The position numbers and the translations under genes were made by a program. 48,841 bases of DNA from Limiplasma sp964504385 (GTDB lineage Bacteria > Bacillota > Clostridia > Christensenellales > Aristaeellaceae): contig CAZDEF010000010.1 of the NCBI GenBank assembly GCA_964504385.1, positions 1 to 48,841 on the forward strand. The letters run 5' to 3'. Positions 1 through 8,201 of the stretch are shown here, in pieces. Numbering within the stretch: position 1 is the first letter of the stretch; each line of letters begins with the position of its first letter. The notes under the pieces were generated by a model. It searched no databases. It had not been told where the DNA came from and saw only the letters and a list, made by a program, of their open reading frames with translations.

Positions 1-23
1 AGCATGTCCCATATATTTCAGGA

Positions 24-554
24 TCATTCTTCTTCTCTCCTTTCCATCAGCCAGCCGGACAGAATACATCCAGCCGCATAGGTCATCGGCGTTCCTTTGC
101 GAAGATCACATGCCGCCTGTGCATGCAGGGCGGGAATTTCCTTTAGCAGTTTTGGTTCTCCCGGTCCTGTCAGCTTGATGACACGCCGAATGACGGGCAG
201 CTGTCCTTCCGTCCATGGAGCCGGATGCAGCATCCACAGCCTGCATAGCGCATAGGCCGCGTGATAACGCTCCTGTGCCGGAAAAGGCGGAAGCTCGGTT
301 GGATATTCGGAAAGCGCCTCATGCCAGCGTTTCATGGAAAAATCGATATGCCACAGTCTGCTTTTCTCATCCAGCCGACAGGTGAAGCCCTTTTGTGCCA
401 GCGCGCTTTCCACAGTTCGCAGCGGGCTCTGATATCGCCTTGGCAGATCGCTCACCCACAGCGCATCGTCCCCATCGCAGATATGCACAAAGCAGTGCGC
501 CTGCACGGCGGATAGCGCCTCGTACAGCGCTTGCTGCTCAGCTTTCAGCTTCAT
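24..554 (-). CDS. Hypothetical protein, about 176 aa
   Basis: I do not recognise this protein. It is soluble-looking, with no signal peptide or membrane segment, and is rich in Leu, Ala, Trp and His. It contains two possible helical bundles (about residues 80-115 and 145-170). It follows the DUF1934 gene, whose stop overlaps its start: the ATG chosen here overlaps by 17 nt, and an in-frame TTG twelve bases further upstream is an alternative. No good ribosome binding site precedes either start, so translational coupling to the DUF1934 gene is likely. The pairing suggests co-expression but says nothing about function. The frame is continuous and its codon use is like the neighbours, which is the main reason for calling it a real gene. 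Confidence 0.6.
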   Translation of the reverse strand: MKLKAEQQALYEALSAVQAHCFVHICDGDDALWVSDLPRRYQSPLRTVESALAQKGFTCRLDEKSRLWHIDFSMKRWHEALSEYPTELPPFPAQERYHAAYALCRLWMLHPAPWTEGQLPVIRRVIKLTGPGEPKLLKEIPALHAQAACDLRKGTPMTYAAGCILSGWLMERREEE

Positions 555-984
555 GATTCTGTGCAATCAGACGCAGCTCCATATCGTGCATCGCCGCAAA
601 TTTGCCATTGAGATCGAGCTGATAGCTCAGTTCCAGCGTGCCGCCATCCTCGCCCAGATCATACCCCAGTCGAGTGCAGTATACCGCCAGATCCATATCG
701 CCATAGGGCGTATGATACTGTCCCTCATAGCGGCAGCCCGTTCTGAACACCATCTGTGTGGTATAAGCGCCACCGCGGCTCATGGTGGCGCATTCATCTT
801 CAACGGTCACAGTCACCTGCTGGGCCGGTATGCTTTCATCCAGCGTTTCTTCGTAACGGATGACCGCTTTCTCCTCATCCAGCTCCATCTCGCCGGATGT
901 GAGCATGGTCATGGTCTCGTCCTCCGCCGCTTCCTCCCGGTGCGCATTGGAGCTGATGGATATCAAAACAGGAATCACCTGCAT
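538..984 (-). CDS. DUF1934 family protein (YwiB-like beta-barrel)
   Basis: This 148-aa protein matches the DUF1934/YwiB family, small calycin-like beta-barrel proteins of Bacillota with no assigned biochemical role. Family features are the early ISSNAH segment, a central acidic strand region, an MSRGG-like turn, and a C-terminal block with alternating hydrophobic strands (GTLELSYQLDLNG). There is no signal peptide. A GTG nine bases upstream touches the Shine-Dalgarno sequence AGGGGGT (994-1000), so the ATG at 984 with a 9-nt spacing is the better start. It diverges from ispE across a short intergenic region that holds an inverted repeat, and it overlaps the next gene downstream. Confidence 0.8.
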   Translation of the reverse strand: MQVIPVLISISSNAHREEAAEDETMTMLTSGEMELDEEKAVIRYEETLDESIPAQQVTVTVEDECATMSRGGAYTTQMVFRTGCRYEGQYHTPYGDMDLAVYCTRLGYDLGEDGGTLELSYQLDLNGKFAAMHDMELRLIAQNHEAES

Positions 985-1007
985 ATGCCGCACACCCCCT
1001 TAACGTA

Positions 1008-1036
1008 TTGCGTAAAAAATGGTATACTATTATGTA
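1008..1036 (+). promoter_or_regulatory. Possible promoter for ispE
   Basis: TTGCGT at 1008-1013 and TATGTA at 1031-1036 are separated by 17 bp. The -10 box is weak, but the -35 is the TTGC type seen at several other genes of this window. The spacing puts the start of transcription a few bases before the ispE ribosome binding site. Confidence 0.35.
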
Positions 1037-1045
1037 CTATACCAT
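1019..1045. promoter_or_regulatory. Inverted repeat between divergent genes (possible operator)
   Basis: ATGGTATA (1019-1026) and TATACCAT (1038-1045) are perfect 8-bp arms around an 11-bp AT-rich spacer. The repeat lies between DUF1934 and ispE and covers the proposed ispE -10 box. It could be an operator for a dimeric repressor. No regulator gene is next to it. Confidence 0.35.
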
Positions 1046-1064
1046 ACCGAAAGGCTGTGTGGCA

Positions 1065-1979
1065 ATGCTTTGTCTCAAGGCGCACGCCAAAATCAACTGG
1101 ACGCTGGACATTCTGGGCACGCGTCCGGACGGCTATCATCTGATGGATATGCTGATGCAGACCGTCAGTCTGCACGACACGCTGTGGCTGGAAGAAGCTG
1201 ACACGCTGACATTGGAAAACGCCTCGGATGCAGCGGGAAGCGTCTCTGAAGCTGCGGATGCGCTGACATCGGCGGCGGTCACCTACGATCAGCAAAATCT
1301 GGTATACCGGGCGGCAAAGCTGCTGCAGGAAACCTGCGGAGTCCAAAAGGGTGCGCGCATGAGACTGCACAAGCAGATCCCCTCCGGCGCAGGGATGGGC
1401 GGTGGCAGTGCGGATGCGGCTACGGCGCTCAAGGGCCTGAACGAACTGTGGCAGCTCGGTTTGCCGCAGAAGGAGCTGCTGACGCTCGGGCTGCGGCTGG
1501 GCGCGGACATTCCCTTTCTGCTTACCAGCGGACTGGCGCGCGTGCGCGGCATCGGCGAAGGGATCGAGTCCCTGTACCCAGCGCCGCAGGTGCATCTGGT
1601 GATGCTGCAGCCCTGCGGCGGACTGAGCACCAAAGAGGTGTTCGGTGCATTTGACGCGCTGGAACCTTCAGCCCTCATCCGGCCCGACACTGAAGGGGCG
1701 CAGCACGCGCTGGTGCACGGCGAACTGCATGCGCTGGGGCAGGCGATGAACAACGTGCTGGAAGGTGTGAGCATCCCCGCCCGGCCTGCCATTGCAGAGG
1801 CAGCGCGCGCGCTGGAACGGCTGGGCGCTGTGCGCGGCATGATGACGGGCAGTGGATCGGTGGTATACGGCGTTTTCGAAAGTGAACAGCAGGCGCGGAT
1901 GGCTGCGCAGCAGCTGCGCCCTGCAGCGCTGGAAAACGGCTGGGGCGATGTGTGGACGGCCTACACGCTCGAAGCGTAA
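1065..1979 (+). CDS. ispE: 4-diphosphocytidyl-2-C-methyl-D-erythritol kinase
   Basis: IspE phosphorylates CDP-methylerythritol with ATP in the MEP route to isoprenoid precursors, in the cytosol. The 304-aa product has the GHMP-kinase layout. The N-terminal substrate motif KAHAKINWTLDILG is near residues 5-18. The ATP-binding glycine loop PSGAGMGGGSADAA is near residues 105-118. The ADIPFLL segment follows, and the C-terminal GSGSVVYG motif is near residue 260. Length is normal for the family. The open frame extends upstream, but the ATG at 1065 is preferred because GAAAGG (1049-1054) precedes it at 10 nt and the conserved N-terminus begins directly after it. It is followed by a separate promoter and the cyclophilin gene. 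Confidence 0.95.
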   Translation: MLCLKAHAKINWTLDILGTRPDGYHLMDMLMQTVSLHDTLWLEEADTLTLENASDAAGSVSEAADALTSAAVTYDQQNLVYRAAKLLQETCGVQKGARMRLHKQIPSGAGMGGGSADAATALKGLNELWQLGLPQKELLTLGLRLGADIPFLLTSGLARVRGIGEGIESLYPAPQVHLVMLQPCGGLSTKEVFGAFDALEPSALIRPDTEGAQHALVHGELHALGQAMNNVLEGVSIPARPAIAEAARALERLGAVRGMMTGSGSVVYGVFESEQQARMAAQQLRPAALENGWGDVWTAYTLEA

Positions 1980-1986
1980 AAAGCAT

Positions 1987-2015
1987 TTGCATTCATAGGC
2001 TAAAGCGGTTATAAT
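1987..2015 (+). promoter_or_regulatory. Promoter for the cyclophilin gene
   Basis: TTGCAT (1987-1992) and a perfect TATAAT (2010-2015) are separated by exactly 17 bp, in the gap just after the ispE stop codon. Confidence 0.8.
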
Positions 2016-2074
2016 GCATTATGAGAATGTATCGTCTGCTTGGACGTGAACCTGAAAGAAAGAAGGTATTCCCC

Positions 2075-2590
2075 ATGGCGAATCCTACCTTTACCATCAC
2101 CATGAAGGACGGCGGCGTGATGCAGGGCGAGCTGTATCCCGACATTGCCCCGCAGAGCGTAGGCAACTTCATTTCTCTGGCCAACAGCGGCTTCTATGAC
2201 GGCCTCATCTTCCACCGCTGCATTCCCGGCTTCATGATCCAGGGCGGCTGTCCCGAAGGCAATGGCATGGGTGGCCCCGGTTACCGCATCAAGGGCGAGT
2301 TTGCTCAAAACGGCATTGCCAATCCCCTCAAGCACACCTACGGCGTGCTGAGCATGGCCCGCAGCATGATGAAGGATTCAGCCGGCAGCCAGTTCTTCAT
2401 CATGACCAGCGACAGTCCCCATCTGGACGGCTCCTACGCCGCTTTCGGCAAGGTGCTCTCCGGCATGGATGTAGCGGATGGCATCGTGGCCAAGCGTACT
2501 GATCGCATGGATCGTCCGCTGGAACCGCAGGTCATCGCCTCCATCCGTGTGGAGACCAACGGCGTCGATTATCCCTTCACCAAGCTGTAA
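2075..2590 (+). CDS. Cyclophilin-type peptidyl-prolyl cis-trans isomerase
   Basis: This cytosolic 171-aa cyclophilin catalyses cis-trans isomerisation of X-Pro bonds. Conserved blocks are visible: the VGNFISLANSGFYDGLIFHR motif (about residues 31-50) with the active-site Phe and Arg, the IQGGCPEGNGMGGPGY loop, the SAGSQFFIM segment with the Gln-Phe-Phe core, and HLDGSYAAFGKV near residue 121. The frame is open for 18 codons upstream, but the ATG at 2075 is preceded by AGAAGG at 2061-2066 with an 8-nt spacing and by its own promoter. There is no signal peptide, so it is an intracellular folding helper. A strong terminator follows, making it monocistronic. Confidence 0.93.
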   Translation: MANPTFTITMKDGGVMQGELYPDIAPQSVGNFISLANSGFYDGLIFHRCIPGFMIQGGCPEGNGMGGPGYRIKGEFAQNGIANPLKHTYGVLSMARSMMKDSAGSQFFIMTSDSPHLDGSYAAFGKVLSGMDVADGIVAKRTDRMDRPLEPQVIASIRVETNGVDYPFTKL

Positions 2591-2598
2591 TCAGCCCG

Positions 2599-2640
2599 GA
2601 GCGGCGCGTTGGGGGCTTTCTCCCTTCGCGCCGCTCTTTT
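2599..2640 (+). terminator. Intrinsic terminator after the cyclophilin gene
   Basis: GAGCGGCGCG (2599-2608) pairs with CGCGCCGCTC (2627-2636) and is followed by TTTT. Confidence 0.85.
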
Positions 2641-2673
2641 ACCATCATCCTATCCGAAAGTGAGCGATCCTCT

Positions 2674-5049
2674 TTGCCCTCTTATCTGCCCGAACTGCTC
2701 TGCCCGGCCGGCGACGAAAGCGCCCTGCGCGCGGCGATCGATTGCGGCGCTAACGCCGTATACCTTGGCTACAAGGCCTTCGGCGCGCGTGCCAGCGCCG
2801 TCAATTTTGACGATGAGGCGCTTGAACGTGCTGTTTCCTATGCTCATCTGTACCATGCGCGCGTGCATGTGACGGTCAACACCCTCATCAAGCCCGCCGA
2901 AGCGGAGAAAGTGCATCGGGCGCTGCAGGCCATCGAAGCGACGGGCGCGGACGCGGTGATCGTGCAGGATGCCGGTGTAGCCGCCATGGTGCGGCAGGAT
3001 TTTCCGCGCCTGCATATGCACGCCAGTACGCAGATGGCCATCTGCAATGCCGAGGGAGCGCGGATGGCGCAGGCCATGGGCTTTGACCGCGCCGTGCTGG
3101 CGCGTGAATGCGGGCTGGAGGATATCCTCAAGGCCTGTCAGACGGGCATCGAGATCGAGGTATTTGCCCACGGCGCGCTGTGCACGGCCGTGAGCGGACG
3201 CTGCCTGATGTCCAGCATGTCCGGCGGCCGCAGTGGAAACCGCGGACGCTGTGCCCAGCCCTGCCGTCAGGCATTCTGCATGAACGGTCAGGACGGGCCC
3301 CTGCTTTCGCTGCGCGACCTGTGCCTGCTGGATGATCTGCCCGCCCTGTGCGACGCGGGCGTTTCATCCCTCAAGATCGAAGGCCGTCTCAAGAGCGCCG
3401 AATATGTGGCCACGGTGGCGACCGTCTACCGCAAAGCGCTGGACGCAATCGCAAAGGGCAATTTTCATCCCGGAGACGTTCGTGAAAAAGAAAAGCTGCT
3501 GCAGATCTATAACCGCGGCGGTTTTACGCGCGGGCATGCAATGGGCGCGGAGGATGCCGACCTCGTCACCCCAAGCCGTGTCAGTCACGAAGGGCTGCCC
3601 ATCGGTGAGATCCTTTCCGTCAGGCGCGATTTAGCCTCCATGCGTGTAGAGCGTGATCTGCACGACGGCGACAGTCTGCAACTGCGCGGCGCAAAGGACG
3701 AGGACATGCGCTATTCAGGGCACGATGTGCCGGCAGGCAGTACAGCCACGCTCCACCTGCGGCCCGGTCTGCGCGTCTCGGCGGGTATGCCGGTGGCGCG
3801 CTTGAGCGATGCTTTACAGTTGAAAGAGGCGCGTGCGCACGCTCCAACGCCCATTCCTGTTGCCATGGCGGCGCACTTCGCCGTAGGCCAGCCCATGACG
3901 CTGTCACTCAGCGATGGTCAGGTCACCGTCAACATCGAAGGGCCCGTGGTGGAAGCCGCCAAAAACCGTGCTTCCACATCAGAGGACGCACGGCGCCAGT
4001 TGGAAAAGCTTGGCGGCACGCCCTTTGCGACCGCTGCTGAACCGCAGATCTTGGTGGAAGACGGCGTTTTTCTGCCAGTCGGCGCGCTCAACGCGCTGCG
4101 ACGCGAGGCTGTAGAAAAGCTGACGCAAGAGCGCATCGCCGCCTTTGCTCAGCCCGCGTACCGCACGGATGCCGATTTGTCTATTCACAGACCAGCCTCC
4201 GGCGCAATCAATGCCGGCACCATCGCCGTGGTGTTTTCCGATCTTTCTCTTGCCGAAGCGCTGACCGAAGCAGGCGCTACCCTGCTGGTGTATGCTCCCC
4301 GCATTTTCACGTCCGAAGCGCTGCGCGCCGCGCTGCCGCTGCTGCCCACAGGCGCATGGCTGCGTCTTCCCCCGCAGCTGACGCAAAGCACGCTGGATGC
4401 CGTGTTGCCCGTTCTGCGTCAGCACGCAAAGCAGCTTGGCGGGATCTGGGTCGAGAGCATCGGCCAACTGCATCTAGATGTGGATCTCCCCTTTATGGCT
4501 GGCGAAGGCGTACCCGTTGTCAACCGCAACGGCATGGCTCTCCTCCGCCAAATCGGTATATCTGGCTTCTGCCTGTGGCCGGAGTGGACATTCGCAGAGC
4601 AGAAGGGCTTGCTGCCCATGGCTGCCCCCTGCCTGATGAAGATGTACGGTCGCGAGGTGCTGATGCTGCTCAATCATTGTCCCGAGCGCGTGCGTCTCGG
4701 GTTGGCTGAAAGACGCGAAGTCTGCCGTCAATGCAAGGGCGATGCCGATGTGTGCGGTCAGTCAAACGCTGCGATGACGGATCGAAAGGGCTATCGTTTT
4801 CCGCTGAGCCGTACCCGTTTCCCAGAGGGGTGCGAAATTCAGGTATTGGGCGCGCTGCCCACGGATCTGCGCGCATACGATCCGGATCGCCGCGTGCTAG
4901 GCGCAGGGATGCTTCTTCATTTCACCACCGAAAGCGTACAGGAGCAACTGGCGATCACCCGGCTGTTCGCCGCACTCATGGCAGACGGATCCATCCCGTC
5001 TGCCACTGTCCAAACCACCTCCGGCCATTGGCTCCGAGGCGTTGAATAA
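2674..5049 (+). CDS. U32 family protein with DUF3656 (RlhA/YhbU-like)
   Basis: This 791-aa protein belongs to peptidase family U32. Several long members with a C-terminal collagenase-like extension (DUF3656) act in RNA hydroxylation rather than proteolysis: E. coli RlhA modifies 23S rRNA. The N-terminus LPELLCPAGDESALRAAIDC and the AVYLGYKAFGARAS segment are typical. The U32 signature lies near residues 165-200 (FAHGALCTAVSGRCLMSS, then GNRGRCAQPCR) with its clustered cysteines. A second Cys set near residue 685 (CRQCKGDADVCGQ) could complete an iron-sulfur site. The start is TTG at 2674, behind a GAAAGTGAG-type site. It lies 27 bp before mutS2 and is probably cotranscribed with it. rRNA hydroxylation is inferred from family relatives only. 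Confidence 0.85.
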   Translation: MPSYLPELLCPAGDESALRAAIDCGANAVYLGYKAFGARASAVNFDDEALERAVSYAHLYHARVHVTVNTLIKPAEAEKVHRALQAIEATGADAVIVQDAGVAAMVRQDFPRLHMHASTQMAICNAEGARMAQAMGFDRAVLARECGLEDILKACQTGIEIEVFAHGALCTAVSGRCLMSSMSGGRSGNRGRCAQPCRQAFCMNGQDGPLLSLRDLCLLDDLPALCDAGVSSLKIEGRLKSAEYVATVATVYRKALDAIAKGNFHPGDVREKEKLLQIYNRGGFTRGHAMGAEDADLVTPSRVSHEGLPIGEILSVRRDLASMRVERDLHDGDSLQLRGAKDEDMRYSGHDVPAGSTATLHLRPGLRVSAGMPVARLSDALQLKEARAHAPTPIPVAMAAHFAVGQPMTLSLSDGQVTVNIEGPVVEAAKNRASTSEDARRQLEKLGGTPFATAAEPQILVEDGVFLPVGALNALRREAVEKLTQERIAAFAQPAYRTDADLSIHRPASGAINAGTIAVVFSDLSLAEALTEAGATLLVYAPRIFTSEALRAALPLLPTGAWLRLPPQLTQSTLDAVLPVLRQHAKQLGGIWVESIGQLHLDVDLPFMAGEGVPVVNRNGMALLRQIGISGFCLWPEWTFAEQKGLLPMAAPCLMKMYGREVLMLLNHCPERVRLGLAERREVCRQCKGDADVCGQSNAAMTDRKGYRFPLSRTRFPEGCEIQVLGALPTDLRAYDPDRRVLGAGMLLHFTTESVQEQLAITRLFAALMADGSIPSATVQTTSGHWLRGVE

Positions 5050-5076
5050 ACCATTTCCCGAAAGGAAGGGATCTGT

Positions 5077-7431
5077 ATGGAACAGCAGCGTGCACTGCGC
5101 GTGCTTGAATTCACCAAGATCCGAGAACGTCTTTCCTCCTGCGCACTGACCGATCTGGGCAAAGAAAAATGTCTTGCGCTGGAGCCCTGTCTTGATTATT
5201 CCGAAGCGCTTCACGCGTTGGATGAAACCGAGGAAGCCTGCGTGCTGCTCAGCTATCTGGGCGGTCATCCCATGATGGGGTTCCCCGATGTGCGTGAACA
5301 GGTGATGCTGGCGCAAAAGGGCGCTTGCCTGAGCCCCCGTGCGCTCATCGATGTGGCTGCCTGTCTGCGCGCGGCCAAGGTCACCCGCGCCGCATTGGTG
5401 CGGGATCGCGATGACACGCCCATTCTGACCGGTTTTGCCAGCCGCCTGACCACGCTGGACAGCTTGGAAAGCGACATCACCAATGCCATTCTCAGCGAAG
5501 AAGAAATTGCTGACCGAGCCTCCGCCGAATTGTTTCAGATCCGCCGCCAGATTCGCTCCGCCAACGAGCGCATGCGCGAGAAGCTCAACCAGATGATCCG
5601 TTCCAGCTCATTTGCCAAAAATCTGCAGGATTCCATCATCACCATGCGCGGCGACCGCTACTGCATTCCGGTCAAGGCCGAGTGCCGTGCCAATGTGCCC
5701 GGTCTGGTGCACGATCAGAGCGCCAGCGGCGCCACCCTGTTTGTGGAACCCATGTTCGTGGTGGAGCTTGGCAACGATCTGAAGCAGCTGCGCGCGAAGG
5801 AGCAATTGGAGATCGCCCGCATCCTGCAGGCACTGTCCGATCGCATCGGTCCGCATGCAGGGAACATTTCGCTCAACATCTCCCTGCTGACGCATCTGGA
5901 TTTTGCCTTTGCCAAGGGAATGCTGGCCCGCAGCATGCATGCCGTGCTGCCCAAGCTGAACACCCGCGGTTTTATCAAGATCATCCGCGGCCGTCATCCC
6001 CTGATCGATCCTGAAAAGGTCGTGCCCAGCAACCTGTGGTTAGGCGATGCGTTCACCACGCTCATCATCACCGGCCCCAACACCGGCGGCAAGACTGTCA
6101 CGCTCAAGACGGTCGGGCTGTTCACCCTCATGGCCATGAGCGGCCTGCACGTGCCCGCTGACTTCGGCACGGAAATGAGCTATTTCGGCCATGTCTACGC
6201 AGACATCGGCGATGAGCAGTCCATTGAGCAGTCCCTCTCCACCTTCTCCTCCCACATGACCAACATCGTGGACATTGTAAGAAATGTGGAGGATAACGAT
6301 TTGGTGCTTTTCGACGAGCTGGGCGCAGGCACCGACCCCACCGAGGGCGCTGCATTGGCGCAGAGCATTTTGAACAGCCTGCTCAAGCGCAAGATCCGCA
6401 CCATGGCCACCACGCATTACAGCGAGCTGAAAGCCTTTGCCCTCAGCACGCCCGGCGTGGAAAACGCCAGCGTGGAGTTTGACGTGGAATCGCTCCGGCC
6501 CACCTACCGGCTGTCCATCGGTATTCCCGGCAAGAGCAACGCCTTTGAGATTTCCCGCAAGCTGGGGCTGCCGGAATGGCTGATCGACGCTTCCAAAGAG
6601 TTGCTCTCCAAGGAGGACATCCGTTTTGAAGATGTGATCGCCAACGCGGAGTATCACCGCCAAATTGCCGAACGTGAGCGCGCCATTGCCGAGGAGACCC
6701 GGCGCGAGACCGTGAAGCTGCGCAACGAGGCCGAGAAGCTGCGCACGGAAATCGAGCAAAGCCGGGACAAGAGTCTGAAAAAAGCCAAAGAGGATGCGCG
6801 ACGCGTCATGGAAAATGCACGCCGTGAGGCCGATGCTATCATCCGTGAGCTCAAAGCCATGAAGAAACAGGCCGCTGCACCCGAGCACGAAGTGCAGAAG
6901 CTGAAGAAGCGCATGGAGGACGGCATCGACGCATTGTCCGAAGGGCTGAGCGAAAAGAGCGCCGTCAACTTCACTCCGCCCAAAACCGTCAAGGTAGGCC
7001 AGACGGTGGAGATCGTGCATCTTGGCACAAAGGGCACGGTGCTTTCCGCACCGGATCGCAACGGCGAAGTGCAGCTTCAGGCCGGTATTCTCAAGATGAA
7101 GGCGCATCTGAGCCAGCTGAAGCTGGTCGAACCCGACAAGCCACAGAAGAGCCGCGTGATCAACCGCGTATCTGCAGCAAAGCCCTCCGTGCCTATGGAA
7201 GTGGACGTGCGCGGCATGACGCTGGAGGAGGCCATCGGTGCGGTGGATATCTATCTGGCGGATGCTACGCTGGCCGGGCTCAATGAAGTGAGCATCATTC
7301 ACGGCAAGGGCACGGGCGTGCTGCGCAGCGGCATTCAGCGCCACCTCAAATCCCACATGAATGTAAAGAAGTATCGCGACGGCATGTACGGCGAAGGCGA
7401 GCAGGGCGTGACCGTCGTGACCCTGAAATGA
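5077..7431 (+). CDS. mutS2: MutS2 (RqcU) ATPase with Smr domain
   Basis: MutS2 proteins are MutS-related ATPases with a C-terminal Smr domain. In Bacillus the protein binds collided ribosomes and helps split them for rescue. Older work proposed suppression of recombination. The 784-aa product shows a MutS core with Walker A GPNTGGKTVTLKT (about residues 331-343), Walker B LVLFDELGAGTDP (about residues 408-420), and ATTHYSELK after it. A long charged coiled coil covers about residues 510-620. The Smr domain covers about residues 710-784, with the DVRGMTLEEA and HGKGTGVLR motifs. GAAAGGAAGGG precedes the ATG. rqcH, the other ribosome quality-control factor, is also in this window (22.7 kb) but not adjacent. 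Confidence 0.95.
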   Translation: MEQQRALRVLEFTKIRERLSSCALTDLGKEKCLALEPCLDYSEALHALDETEEACVLLSYLGGHPMMGFPDVREQVMLAQKGACLSPRALIDVAACLRAAKVTRAALVRDRDDTPILTGFASRLTTLDSLESDITNAILSEEEIADRASAELFQIRRQIRSANERMREKLNQMIRSSSFAKNLQDSIITMRGDRYCIPVKAECRANVPGLVHDQSASGATLFVEPMFVVELGNDLKQLRAKEQLEIARILQALSDRIGPHAGNISLNISLLTHLDFAFAKGMLARSMHAVLPKLNTRGFIKIIRGRHPLIDPEKVVPSNLWLGDAFTTLIITGPNTGGKTVTLKTVGLFTLMAMSGLHVPADFGTEMSYFGHVYADIGDEQSIEQSLSTFSSHMTNIVDIVRNVEDNDLVLFDELGAGTDPTEGAALAQSILNSLLKRKIRTMATTHYSELKAFALSTPGVENASVEFDVESLRPTYRLSIGIPGKSNAFEISRKLGLPEWLIDASKELLSKEDIRFEDVIANAEYHRQIAERERAIAEETRRETVKLRNEAEKLRTEIEQSRDKSLKKAKEDARRVMENARREADAIIRELKAMKKQAAAPEHEVQKLKKRMEDGIDALSEGLSEKSAVNFTPPKTVKVGQTVEIVHLGTKGTVLSAPDRNGEVQLQAGILKMKAHLSQLKLVEPDKPQKSRVINRVSAAKPSVPMEVDVRGMTLEEAIGAVDIYLADATLAGLNEVSIIHGKGTGVLRSGIQRHLKSHMNVKKYRDGMYGEGEQGVTVVTLK

Positions 7432-7471
7432 CCGGCTGCGCCGCCATCATCACGAAAGGAAGAGAAAAAGC

Positions 7472-8179
7472 ATGTCTGAAAAGCAGCGGATTCTGCTGGT
7501 GGATGACGACCCCAACATCAGCCATCTGGTACGGCTGTATCTGGAAAAAGAAGGCTTTGCAGTAACAGAAGCAGCGCGCGGAGACACTGCGCTGGAAAGC
7601 TTCCGCAAGGAAGTGCCGGCGCTGGTGCTGCTGGATGTGATGCTGCCCGGTATGGACGGGCTGGAGGTGCTGCGCGAGATCCGCAAAACCAGCAAAGTAC
7701 CGGTCATCATGCTCACCGCCCGGGATGAGACCTTCGACAAGGTGCTGGGGCTGGAGCTGGGCGCGGACGATTATGTGACCAAGCCGTTCGAAACCAAGGA
7801 GCTGGTTGCCCGTGTGAAGGCAGTGCTGCGCCGTGCGCCTGCCGCAGAGGAAAGCCATGATGAAAGCGACGACACACTGCGCTTCCCGCAGCTGACCGTC
7901 AGCCTTGCGCGCTACGAGGCCACCTACGAGAGCAAGGAGCTGGATATGCCGCCCAAGGAGCTGGAGCTGCTGTACTATCTGGCCTCCCATCCCAACATGG
8001 TCTTCACCCGCGAGCAGCTGCTGGAGCGCGTATGGGGTTTCGACTTCTTTGGTGACAGCCGCACTGTGGACGTTCACATCAAGCGTCTGCGTGAAAAGCT
8101 GCCCGAATGTGAACAATACGGCTGGGAGATCCACACCGTGTGGCGCGTGGGCTACAAGTTCGAATACAAGGCCGGCTAA
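7472..8179 (+). CDS. OmpR/PhoB-family response regulator
   Basis: This 235-aa DNA-binding response regulator is the output half of a two-component system. The receiver domain (residues 1-120) has the acidic pocket LLVDDDP (residues 8-14), phosphoacceptor Asp55 in LLDVMLPGMDG, Thr82 in the LTARDE motif and Lys104 in YVTKPF. A winged-helix domain (about residues 135-235) carries the TREQLLERVWG and RTVDVHIKRLREKL segments of the OmpR/PhoB class. GAAAGGAAGAG precedes the ATG. Its kinase partner starts 22 bp after its stop. It sits 40 bp after mutS2, so it may be read from the same transcript. The signal and target genes cannot be told from sequence. Confidence 0.93.
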   Translation: MSEKQRILLVDDDPNISHLVRLYLEKEGFAVTEAARGDTALESFRKEVPALVLLDVMLPGMDGLEVLREIRKTSKVPVIMLTARDETFDKVLGLELGADDYVTKPFETKELVARVKAVLRRAPAAEESHDESDDTLRFPQLTVSLARYEATYESKELDMPPKELELLYYLASHPNMVFTREQLLERVWGFDFFGDSRTVDVHIKRLREKLPECEQYGWEIHTVWRVGYKFEYKAG

Positions 8180-8201
8180 GCCTCACTGAAAGGACGACAC
8201 C

